In this document: piece after piece, positions 1-9,495 of the stretch
How the letters are laid out: the number at the start of each line of letters is the position of its first letter
Numbering within the stretch: position 1 is the stretch's first letter
Origin: Massospora cicadina
Taxonomy: Eukaryota > Entomophthoromycota > Entomophthoromycetes > Entomophthorales > Entomophthoraceae
Assembly (NCBI GenBank): GCA_022478985.1
Contig: JAKSZP010014446.1
Coordinates: 124,001 to 188,000, forward strand
Direction of reading: 5' to 3'
DNA: 64,000 nucleotides
Notes under the pieces: model-generated
Told to the model about the DNA's origin: nothing
Databases searched by the model: none
What the model saw: the letters and a program-made list of their open reading frames with translations, nothing else
Translations under genes and position numbers: made by a program

Positions 1-484
1 AGGATTTTTGGGATTTAAGAGATGATGAGCAAGCTGAAATCCCTGATCCTGAATTGAGACTCAACAGATCGACTCTCAAACCAGTGCAAACAGAACCTTA
101 TCCTGGAGGCGTTTAAAACTAGATTCAATCAGAAAGCATCATGTGTATAAGAATTTGAGATCACCTTCAGGAATCTCATCCCTGATTCCCAAATCACAAG
201 AGGCGCTGACCCCTCCATTCAAGTCACAAGGACAATGCAGTACAATGAGGGCGCCATCCAGGCGGTCAATCTGGATGGCATTAAAAGATCCTGATCTCAT
301 GGGGCCACGAAGGCCCCTGAGGCACCATGTCCCCATGCTACCTATAAATATTGACACTTTCTAACACAATAAAGTAGTCTAGATTCCCTCCATCTTTTCT
401 TTTTTCAATCTCTCCACATATTTACAGCTTTTAGCAAATTTTTGGACTTCAGTGACAGTCAAGAGAACAGTTACACTGAGAGAA
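1..484 (+). repeat. 5' LTR of element A (left end cut by window)
   Basis: This matches 29178-29652 over its whole length, beginning with the shared GGGATTTAAG block. A TATA box (CTATAAATA, 342-350) is followed by AATAAA at 368-373, the expected U3/R arrangement of promoter and polyadenylation signal. The right end is set by the primer-binding site at 486. The first bases of the LTR lie outside the window. Confidence 0.85.
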
Positions 485-485
485 G

Positions 486-501
486 TGGTGCTCACTACAG
501 G
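486..501 (+). other. Primer-binding site of element A
   Basis: TGGTGCTCACTACAGG lies directly after the LTR. It begins with TGG, the complement of a tRNA CCA tail. The same sequence follows the 5' LTR of families B, C and D in this window, so it marks the minus-strand priming site. The tRNA implied ends in ...TGTAGTGAGCACCA; I cannot name it. Confidence 0.85.
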
Positions 502-559
502 TGGCTCTGAGCTGACCTAAGTGAAAATTTATTTCAAAAATATTGGATAATAATAGCAA

Positions 560-1958
560 ACCCAAAGATAATTCTGATGATTGAGCATGAAACTTTGCTC
601 AATGGATTAGTACCTCACGGTACAAAGTGCCAGCCATACAGCCTGAGAGTCTAGAATTTGGGTCAAATTCCAGTTATCTTTACCCTCAGTTGAAGGAAAT
701 CAGTATCAACTTCAGTACAAAAAATTTAACAACATTGTCCACCAGTTAATAAATGGCATTTACTCCGTGGGTGTCCTCTCTAGCCACTCCTGTACCTCTT
801 CCATGCCCTCTACCTTGCGGGATGTTTAAACCTTGCCCCAGCTATCAGTGGGAGAACTCACCCTGGGAACCAAATGCTACCTTCAAAACTTTGTTCACCT
901 GGATATTCATCCCCTCTTTCAGTTAGTTGGGTTTCACCATCATGAAGTCTCCTGACAATTTGGGCTTACCCAAGAACTACACTCCCATGTCGTCAATTTT
1001 ACATCATGGCCTCCTCCTTCATCCAAAGCAACTGTGAGGCCATTATCAATAACAAGTTATTAAAAATATGAAGCTTGAGACCAAATTGTGGTGTTGGATA
1101 GCGGGAGCTTTGGCTACCTCAAGGATCAGCCATGTCAGAATATCCAACTCTTTGAGACTGTTTGGAACTAGCGCCTCCAACAAGTTTAACCTGATACAGA
1201 CCCTGCAACAAAACTATAATGAGCTAGCCTCTTGTGACTGAACCTCCAGGAGTGAAGGACCTGAAGGGCCAAAGGGGCCCAAAGGTTCTAAAGGATGTGA
1301 GGGACCCGAAGGACCTGAAGGTACAAGAGCCTTGAGTACCCTCTGACCCCATGGTACCTACCACAGAGACCTTGATGACCCTTGGCAAAAGGATGTGTTA
1401 GCAGCTCTGGCCGCCTTATGAAATCAAATTTATAATGTAGCTCAGGGATGAAAAACCTGAGTAGACGTAGTACCCCTTAACCCTAGGGTCTCCATTGAGG
1501 CTTTGTTGGATGAATTGGATAATTTTAACGTCTTCACCATGCCTACCAATAGCCGCATCTATTAGCTTAACCAAAATTGTAAAGGGTTTAAGACCCATTG
1601 GAACACCCTTAAGAGTCAGCTTCTCCTTCAGGGTGCTGACATACAATCTCTAAAAGAGTAGGTCGCGCATAAGGTTTACACTTCCTCCATTAACCAAAAC
1701 TTGGATGATATCCACGAGGACCTTGAGGGCCTAAGACGATAGTTGGACCAGCAGGTCCCCCATGGCTATGAAGAGAATGAGATCTATGAGCCTGCACCCA
1801 TCTCTGGCATTAATTCTTTTTCTACTTCTCTATTAATTAACTTTTAACCTAGTTTTTAAAGAAAGGTTACCACTGTCCAGGAAAGCATAGTTTCCTTCCT
1901 GTAAGCATATGAGAGTTCCATGGAGGAAGCCACTGACCAACAGAAAGTGAGGCATATT
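560..1958 (+). pseudogene. gag: gag remnant of element A, 5' part, with collagen-like tract
   Basis: The frame that contains bases 1251-1253 stays readable to about 1800 with several in-frame stops. It encodes a Gly-X-Y tract at 1257-1328 (GPE GPK GPK GSK GCE GPE GPE GTR), then acidic and helical sequence including VSIEALLDELDNFNVFTM and FKTHWNTLKSQLLLQG, as expected of a gag capsid. The frame is cut by B1 at 1959 and resumes at 17054. Assignment to gag rests on position between primer-binding site and protease. The 5' portion (560-1200) is too decayed to follow. Confidence 0.6.
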
Positions 1959-3111
1959 TGTTGGAATTTTGCCCATATTCCAAGACTACTAGATTACCAG
2001 GTATTGCAAGAGGATAATTCCATAATGTGAGGTGAAATGGATATTAGTTGATCCTGATTTTGGGGTAACTATGTTTGGGGATTTTAGGTTATTTTCCTGG
2101 GTCAGATCTGTCAGGGATCGATCCAGATGAATGTTTAAGATCTTGCTATGCAGAGTTGCTAATGAGATAGGGGCATCTGATAGTTGATTAACTATCAGGT
2201 GTACCAATTGGGATCAGTCAGGTTTCATCACTGACCGATTGGAGATTTAAGGAGTAAGTTGTGAGGCAAGTGATTCCGCCTGCAACTAGTGAATCGATCA
2301 ATTGGTTCTCTATATGCCTTAATGAGTAATAAGTCCCATTACCTAAGCAGGTCGCTTGCCAAACATGGTTGGTTTGCTTGGATTTAGAGGAAAACGTTAG
2401 GAACATGTTTTCTGGCTCTTTCCATTTTAGGTCTTGAGGATGTCCAATGATGGAATCCTAGCCAGGATGGGGAAGACTATCACTGCTGAGACGAGGATGG
2501 GTGATTCAATGGCAATGGCTACCATTTCATCAGGGAGGTGCCAACTGATGGTGGGGCTCCAAATTCCCCACTATGAATTCTATAGAATTCACTAATAAAT
2601 AGTACTAATTTCCAGATCATAAGTTACCATATCACAAATTATCACTTTTACTAAAGCATTAGCTTAGTAAACTTTATCAGCATCCATTTTTCTATTATTT
2701 CTCAGGGATATTATTGCTGTGTGTGATAACTGGAAGACTCTTTATGTTAAAGAGTAAGGATCTGAGCAGGGATCCAGAGAAGAAGCTGAATCAAATTGGG
2801 GATTGCTGCTGACTGTGTTTCAAACCAGAGAAACTGTAAACAGGGATCTAAGAAAAGATCAGTTAGGTGGTATGAGGGAATGAATCCCTATTCATGACAT
2901 CATAAGTATTTTGAGAGGAAATACTGGCTGAGCTTTGTACCAAAATCTAATACTTCCATTCAACTATGGATAATAGTCGCCATACTACTATTAAATGATT
3001 ATATTAACTATTATACAACCCGGAGAATTGCACAAAACCCAAATCTGTGCAAGTAATATATTTATAGTGGTTATTGGCTGAAAATAATCAGAAAACCTAT
3101 AAATTTTTACA
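1959..3111 (+). repeat. 5' LTR of B1
   Basis: It runs from TGTTGGAATTTTGCCC to TTTTTACA, followed by AAG and the primer-binding site. It is homologous to 8356-8850 plus 16389-17048, 19309-20559, 25405-26658 and (inverted) 59699-61375. A 9-bp-arm palindrome CTGATAGTT-GATT-AACTATCAG sits at 2177-2198. The promoter position (CCACTATGAATTC, about 2568) has lost the TATAAAT present in B2. Confidence 0.9.
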
Positions 3112-3114
3112 AAG

Positions 3115-3132
3115 TGGTGCTCACTACAGGGT
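3115..3132 (+). other. Primer-binding site of B1
   Basis: TGGTGCTCACTACAGGGT lies three bases after the LTR end. It is identical in its first 16 bases to the site in element A. Confidence 0.85.
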
Positions 3133-4090
3133 TGTAGTTGAGTGGAAGATATTGGAACGTGATTTCATTTGAAGATGGTTCTAATTCTGGTAATAAGTTA
3201 CTAAGGAAAGTAACATTAATTAAGACATAACGTGAAGTAAATCACATTTAATTGCATTCACCTAACTCAGAAGTGGAGCTCCTATTGAAGAGAATTGAGG
3301 ATACTCAAGTTTTGAGAAAAGGACTTGCTGCCTAAATATGAAACTGTCTAGTGCTTCAAGAACACCTTTATACTTGACGTCTACTGGAGATGAAGAGGAT
3401 CATCAGGGCAAACTCAGGTTGAAATTGGGTCCACTTGAAATAGTCCCAAGGAGCAGCAGGATCAGCTCAGATTAAAATGGGTATGCTTTAGTACTGATGA
3501 GTGAGTGTTTAGAGGAGACACTAGATGAGGCATTGGTTAAAATAAAAAGCAATCAATTAAGAGTTTTGGATTGTCATACCCATGAAGATATGAAATCAAA
3601 ACAGGAAATGATTGAACCAAGATAGTGGAGAGAATCGTTTGACTCAATAACATTCAACCAATGAGCAAAAATTGCTGGAGACGAGTTCATCAATTCAAGA
3701 CAAAATTTGATGAAGCTAACGAGGCCAGATCAATACGTGTGATTAAGGGATCATTTCCAGATCCATCAATGGAGTTATTTCCAACGTTTTAGATGGCCAC
3801 GAGAACCAAAAATCGTTTTAAGGAGAAAAACAATCTTTAAAATAAATGGAACTGTTGACTAATGAGATACAAAGATTAAAGCATTAGTTGCCAAATTATG
3901 AGATGAAATTAGGACCTGTTGGATGAATAACCAGTCAGGATTGAAGGACTTATGAATAAAAATATTCAAGAATATTGCTAAATTTGTAAAGTGTAGTCTA
4001 TACATGAAGAAACAGCGCTTCTGGTCATACAGTGAAGAAGGTCAATAATAAAAAATTGGAAGTATTGGATCTAAGAGAAAATAAGTGCAG
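3133..4090 (+). pseudogene. Possible gag remnant of B1
   Basis: This lies between the primer-binding site and the pol remnant, where gag is expected. No long frame survives and stops are frequent in all + frames. Some lysine/arginine-rich stretches remain (for example RWPREPKIVLRRKTIF around 3790-3840). I see no CCHC knuckle. The assignment is by position only. Confidence 0.35.
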
Positions 4091-4098
4091 TGTTGCCA

Positions 4099-4300
4099 GA
4101 GGACCTCTGAACCATAAAATGGTTATATCCTGAGATTTTGGTCAAATTCTAAAAGAGGACCGCTGAACCAAATAGATGGTTAAATCTTAAAAGGAAAAAG
4201 ATTTTGAACCATGATAACGGGCAGGTCAGAGTATACCTAGGAACCAGTTTGGATGAAGGGGAAAATAAGGACCTCTTAACCTTTTTGTAGGTTAAAAGTC
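4099..4300 (+). repeat. Hairpin-unit array, internal copy in B1
   Basis: Units begin GGACCTCTGAACCA (4101) and GGACCGCTGAACCA (4157), and each is followed within 5-9 bases by TGGTT, the complement of AACCA. Two more degenerate units follow (GAACCATG at about 4206; GGACCTCTTAACC at about 4269). The array is a diverged duplicate of the one after pol at 6293-6520, so B1 has two. Confidence 0.75.
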
Positions 4301-4429
4301 CCAAAGCAAAAGAAAAAACAAATATATATATAATATAAAATATTAAATATTGATTTTTATGGTCCATGATTCTTGGACCTATTATGAGATGAGAAAGCCA
4401 GCATGAGTTTCTAAGGGTTTCATTCTGTT

Positions 4430-5100
4430 AGAAGATTGAAGCCATAGAATGAATGGCTGTGCCAAAGAGTGTCCAAGATATCTAAGTGTTCCTTGAAATG
4501 TCGGATACTATAGAATATTTATTCAGGATTTTGCCAGAATTGCTGAGCCCTTATTCCATCTGCTGAAGGGTCCAAAGAAAGGATATATATGGAATGAAGC
4601 AGCACAGAAATCCTTTGATGAGTTATGCCAGTACTTAATGGATTCTCCAATTTTGAAATATCCAAAATTTTGATCAAGAATTTATTATGCAAACTGATGC
4701 TTCATTAATGGTGATTGGCGCCATATTAAGCCAAGTAGATGAACTTGGGGATGAACATCTGGTGGCGTTTGTGAGCAGGACACTCTCAGCCACTGAGAGG
4801 AACTACACAGTAACTAAGCATGAATGCCTTGCAGTCATTTATGCCTGTAAACAGCTTCAGGTGTACATCCAAAGAACGTTTTTCAAAGTGGTGATGTACC
4901 ACTCCTTGTTGCGTTGGCTGCAAAATTTGCAAAGAACAGAAGGATGACTGGCCCAATGGGCATTAAAGTTACAGGCTTACGATTATGAGATTGTCCACTG
5001 AGCGGGGGCTTCTCATTAAGTTGTAGATGTCTTATTGTGGTTACCAATGGTCCAGATAGTATACCAGCAGGTGGATGAGTTATTCCAGAGAATGGTTGAT
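4430..5100 (+). pseudogene. pol: B1 pol remnant: RT C-terminus and RNase H
   Basis: The RT thumb/connection starts abruptly at about 4430 (the matching point in B2 is 21488), so PR and the RT palm are absent. RNase H from 4687 has QTDASLMVIGAILSQ (first catalytic Asp kept) and HECLAVIYACKQ (Glu kept). The position normally reading TDHSLL is MYHSLL, so a later catalytic Asp is lost. A segment resembling the linker AHQVVDALL..LPMVQ follows with stops. It is not functional. Confidence 0.8.
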
Positions 5101-5139
5101 GGAGAAATTGGGAACAAGCCCTGAGAAATCAAAGGTGCG

Positions 5140-6258
5140 CTTTGAAAAGTGATGGAAAACACCAAGCTCATGGATGAAAAAGTTTTTAGACGATTAATGA
5201 GAAGAGGTTACTATTCCCAAAGCTGTTGGAAGGAGCAGCTATCATTCAAGCTGCTCATAAGGTTGTCAGATATGGAGGCCTGAGAAAAACAACTAACCAT
5301 ATTTGTCAGTACTACTGGAAGCCAATCAACTATGATGTCGCCAACTATCTAGCTTACTGTGTGAATGCTAGTTGCACAAGCCACATAAGAATATGACTAG
5401 ATACCAACTGGTCCACCATGGATTTACTTGGCATACGGTAACCATTGTTATGATGGGACTGCTGATGATGATCACAGGGGGAGTCAATTATATAATAGTT
5501 GTGATCAATCATCTGATGATATGGGTCAAGATAAAGGCACTGGCAAAAGTAGATGCTACCAGTACTTTGAAGTTCATCCAAGTTCAAGTAGTATACTGAC
5601 ATGGATGCCTGCAAGTCCTGCTGAGTAACAATGAGACAAAATTTCATCTCATGTGATTCTGTGGGTAAATATGATAATGGGGATCCAAGGAGTCATGTCT
5701 GTACCCTACGGCTGGAGATGAACAGACTAGTGGAACAAGTTAATGGAATGCTGGCTGTGACGCTCAGGAAGCTGGTCACAGGAAGAACTTCCGCATGGGG
5801 ACATACCTGAGATCAGTGATGTTTGCCTACAATATCAGTCATCATATAGTGATGGGAAAAATGCCATTTGAGTTGCTATACAGGAGGAAGGCAACGTTGC
5901 CACCGATTTTATATTCAGTGGTGGAACCAATATTAGTGGATGAGTGATGAGCAGTACCAGAACCAATTGATGAATATCCTGATTAAAATGCAATTTCAAG
6001 TATTCAATATGACTTTGAAGAAAAAGATACAAGTGAAAATGATGGACAATAAGAACTGACTGGACTTTTCAGAATACCAAGTAGGCAAAAGAGTTGTCTA
6101 TTGCAATACACATGGTTTCAGGAGAAGAAACAAATTGCATGCATCGTGGTCAGGTCTGTTTGAGATTATTGCCAAGATGGTGACAGACGCCTACTCCATC
6201 AAGAACCTCTTGGATAGAAGGATTGTAAATCAAGTCAATGCTAAGTATTTAAAGCAAT
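5140..6258 (+). pseudogene. pol: B1 integrase remnant
   Basis: A zinc-binding region near 5230-5400 (VRYGGLRK-like, ...YYW) is followed by the core. The strand carrying the usual TDNGTNF reads SNNETKF (about 5624-5644), so the second catalytic Asp is Asn. The C-terminal module, with SWSGLFEIIAKMVTDAYSIK at about 6148-6207, resembles the GPY/F domain of Ty3/gypsy integrases, and the frame ends at about 6258. Several stops and frameshifts are present. Confidence 0.8.
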
Positions 6259-6292
6259 GAATCGAGGAAAAAATAATAAAAAAAGAGTTCTT

Positions 6293-6520
6293 GAAGGACC
6301 GCTGAACCATTAAGTTGGTTATGTACTAATGATTTGGTCAAGTCTGAAAAAAGGACCTCTGAACCAATATAAATGGTTAATTCTTAAAAAAGTAAGACCT
6401 CTGAACCATAGAAACCTGGTAGGTCTAAGTATACCTAAGATCCAGTTTAGTGGAATAAAATAAAAAATGTACCGCTGAACCAAAACAAGGTTAAGTCCCA
6501 TGGAAAAAAAGAAGAAAAAC
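6293..6520 (+). repeat. Hairpin-unit array after B1 pol
   Basis: Four units share GACC-G/T-CTGAACCA followed by its own partial complement: AACCATTAAGTTGGTT, AACCAATATAAATGGTT, AACCATAGAAACCTGGT and AACCAAAACAAGGTT. Units are 45-75 bases apart, separated by A-rich stretches. The same array follows pol in B2 (23347-23570) and B3 (63790-64000, inverted). Confidence 0.85.
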
Positions 6521-6539
6521 ATAGAAGATTGATAAAAAT

Positions 6540-7640
6540 ATGGGAAAAAAGATCAAAAAAATGCATAGAAAACTGATGTATCTTTATAATTTTTATTTTT
6601 TATTGGTTATCCTTAATTTGGGGATGATTCTGGGTATGTCGCCTCTTGGGGGAGGGAGGATGGATTGCAGTAGGAGTGAACAACCCGTTGAAATCTATGT
6701 GAGATCAGACGCTAGAGAGGGCTAGACCTACTAAAAACCAAGTTTGTTGAGTGGATGCAGATCCATGTGAGAAAGCGACTAGGGAAAGGGAAATTGAGAT
6801 GTCAGAAGAAGTAAAACACGATACACCAGAGTGGGGAGGGAAGAAACTGTACAAAAAGAGGCAGCTGGAAAATAACCCTAAGTATCCAAATTTGGCACTG
6901 GAGCTGGAAGACTGGTCTTGAGTGCTTGCTGACTGGATTTGTTAAGAACACCAGACATATGAGCAAGCAATGAACAAGGGATACTAGATGGGAGTTTGGC
7001 GAATCATGCCCCCTATCTTAGCCATCAGCAGAAGATACCAATGGGGTGTGCCAGAAATGAGATAGTAATGCAAGGAATGAATGGCATCCTGCAAGTGACG
7101 ACTACAAGCTTCTCAGAAGCTGAAGCAGAAAGAGCGATGGAAACTGGGAGAAGCTGGAAGCTTTGTGGCCCAACTTCAAAGAACTTGGCCAGCAAAGCGA
7201 AGAGCATAGTCTGCAATATCCCAATCTAGGATGTTTTCAAGATCATAAGAATTCAGAGCTATGGTTAAAGCCTCAGTGACTTGGGCCCTTAATTCTTCAT
7301 ATGGGAGTATGAAATGTATGCTGTTGCTGATGGTTAGTTTGGTGGCCAAGACAGCTGGCTTTTAATATTGACTGAGTCAGAAGAGGAACTCTGGAAGCAA
7401 ATCTAATCCAGAGAGAGGAAGGAATGATCAAGAGTGAAGGGCATTACTTAATGCGGATTAATGATGATGTTAGGAGCATCTGAAAAAACAGCCAAATATA
7501 GGAGTGTCTCAAAATTTAGCTCTGGAATGAATGACAGAGGAAGGATTGGCCTTGAGTCATTTGAGACAATTTCTAACCTGGTTTCAGTAGGGTTTGTTAC
7601 CAAATCTGGTAATTCCACAGAAGGACTAGACACTGGTACT
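6540..7640 (-). pseudogene. Antisense ORF 2 of B1 (between pol and 3' LTR)
   Basis: On the strand opposite to pol, a frame entering at about 7633 reads VELPDLVTNPTETRLEIV..., then RVPLLTQS, RAQVTEAL.IALNS and ATKLPASP. With frameshifts it continues into the hairpin array. The same peptide order occurs antisense to pol in B2 and B3, where different stops interrupt it. I recognise no domain family. Conservation of frame across three decayed copies is the main reason to call it coding. No start codon can be fixed. Confidence 0.55.
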
Positions 7641-7829
7641 TGACTAGAGTATGAGTCCTGGAAGGACCATAGAAAAGTTCAGTAATGCAGGCCAACTTAT
7701 CCTCTTGAAGAGCAGAAGATCTTGGTCAGACAAACTGTTGAGTAGCTGTTGGTACCACGACTCATAATTTGACATATGAGCTGGACAAGTGGGGGATGTC
7801 GGACTTATATGATAGTTGACATTATGCAC

Positions 7830-8300
7830 TCTGAAATCAATTAAGCTCTAATTTCAGAGAAATTAATCTCAAAAATAATGGGATAAGTTCTTTAGAGAAG
7901 AATTAAGAATGATATGAGCCAAGAGGTTAAGAGAAGAAAACAACAAGGGTTTATATAAATGAGCATTCTTAATTGGGCTGCAAAACAAACATTGACGGCA
8001 AGAGTCTCCTGTCAAGGATGAGGAGAAAATCAGGAAATTGAGGACGCTGTCCCAAGAATCCTGAATATGACAGTGGGTCATATGCCCTGATGGGGGAAAG
8101 CTGGATCCTGGGATCAATCTTGTCACAAGTAAATATATAAGCCCAGAATGACAGAAGGTCATGAGGACCATGCTCTGAGTAGGCAGTACTGAGAAAGAAG
8201 AGGAAGAGAGACTCATGTTAAAGGTCTTTCTGAGCAGCGTTGAGAACTGATGATTGTACTCCACTTAAGAAATTGAAGTATTTGACCAAGTTTCTGAAGT
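7830..8300 (-). pseudogene. Antisense ORF 1 of B1 (next to 3' LTR)
   Basis: An open frame of 131 codons (8264-7869) lies on the strand opposite to pol, just inside the 3' LTR. It has a Ser-rich stretch (MSLSSSSFSVLPTQS) and a hydrophobic C-terminal half (FLIFSSSLTGDS). Homologous frames occur at the same place in B2 (RLSSSSSSLLPTQSA) and B3 (MQLSSSSSSLPLTQSA). It would be read first by a transcript leaving the 3' LTR in the antisense direction. Function unknown. Confidence 0.55.
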
Positions 8301-8340
8301 GGGGTTCTCCTGCCCCAATCCTTTTCTCACTGGGGAACTA

Positions 8341-8355
8341 GGCAAAAGGGGGATG
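8341..8355 (+). other. Polypurine tract of B1
   Basis: GGCAAAAGGGGGATG directly precedes the TGTTGGG of the 3' LTR. It is the expected plus-strand priming site. Confidence 0.75.
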
Positions 8356-8850
8356 TGTTGGGATTTTTGCTCATATTCCCAGCTGGCTAGATTACCAGAG
8401 ATTTCTAGGGGATGATTCCCTAATGTGAGGTGAATTAGATATCAGTTGACCCTGATTTCAGGTTAGCTATGTTCAGGGGATTTTAGGCTATTCACCTGGC
8501 CGGATCCATCAGGGTCAATCTGGACAAATGCTTAAGATCTCATCGGGCAGAGTTGCTTATGAAACAGGGGCATCTGATAGTTGATTGACTATCAGGTGTA
8601 AAGATTGGGATCAGTCAGGTTTCATCACTGACCAATTGGGAATTTTTGTAGTAAATTGCGAGGCAAGTGATGCTTCCTGCAACTAGCAAATCAATCAGTT
8701 GGTTTGCTACCTGACTTAATGGGTAATAAGTCCTATTACCTAAGCAGGTCGCTTGCCAAATATGGTTGGTTTGCTTGGATTGAGAGGAAAACGTTAGGGA
8801 CACATTTTATGACTCAATCCAATTTATGTCTCAAGGATGTCCAATGATGG
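8356..8850 (+). repeat. 3' LTR of B1, first part
   Basis: It begins TGTTGGGATTTTTGC and matches 1959-2452. It stops at CCAATGATGG, where element C is inserted; GATGG is the TSD. It carries the U3 palindrome at 8574-8595 (one arm mutated, GATTGACTATCAG). The LTR resumes at 16389. Confidence 0.9.
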
Positions 8851-9479
8851 TGTTGAATCTCGGCGATTCCGTATGTACCTGCTGAAGGGTAATTGAACAG
8901 GGTTTCAGCCATTGAACAATTAGAACGGATGATATGATGATCACCCATTCCTTGATACACTTGTAAACAATTAATATATAGCAAAGTGTTAGCAATTTCA
9001 CCCAAACACTTCTTTTTTATTTTAATATAATAAATTGGCGGATCTTTCTCTATTCCACTCTCTCTTTGTTCCTCCTTCTTCTTTTTTTCTATCCTCCTAC
9101 AAAAAACCCTCCTCCTCCAGTCTCCTTGTTTCACTGATATCCCAGTGACCTCAGTTGGTACTGACCCTTTTTCTTAGTTATTCGTTTCGCCATCTTCTCA
9201 TTGGTTTCAGCTTGTTGTTCTTAAATTCTTTATCACCCTGAAATGAGGCGATTTAATTTATCAGCTGTCGAATGTCAACATCGCCCTATCACCTTACTTT
9301 GAAGGCAATCCAATACAACCCATTATAACCCATTATCACCTCATCCAAAGGCGATCAATTACTTATAGCTCTGAAACATCCTTGGCGGATTCTGTCCATT
9401 GAACCTTTGGCGAAATTCCTCCAATGATTCGCTTGGTCATAATGGTGGCTTGTCAGTCCAGTCATATAGATTTGCAACA
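8851..9479 (-). repeat. 3' LTR of element C
   Basis: It is homologous to 15766-16383. On the + strand it begins TGTTGAATCTCGGCG and ends GCAACA. It includes a pyrimidine-rich stretch (about 9050-9130) shared by both LTRs. The outer boundary is set by the TSD, the inner one by the polypurine tract. Confidence 0.9.
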
Positions 9480-9495
9480 TTACCCCCCCCCTTTG
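9480..9495 (-). other. Polypurine tract of element C
   Basis: On the + strand this is TTACCCCCCCCCTTTG, i.e. a run of nine G on the minus strand immediately before the 3' LTR of a minus-strand element. It is the expected plus-strand priming site. Confidence 0.75.

Noticed and set aside
1251..1334. Fragment of a host collagen gene
   Set aside because: The Gly-X-Y tract is only eight triplets long and in frame with gag-like sequence right after an LTR and primer-binding site.
3112..3128. LTR B ending in CTCACTACA
   Set aside because: The same bases follow the unrelated LTRs of A, C and D, so they are the primer-binding site; the LTR ends at TTTTTACA.
6293..6520. CRISPR-like array
   Set aside because: Units are short, unequal in spacing and self-complementary. 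They recur at the same place in each B element and the context is eukaryotic.
9050..9130. Pyrimidine-rich tract as a separate microsatellite or splice signal
   Set aside because: It is present in both LTRs of element C and is simply part of that LTR.
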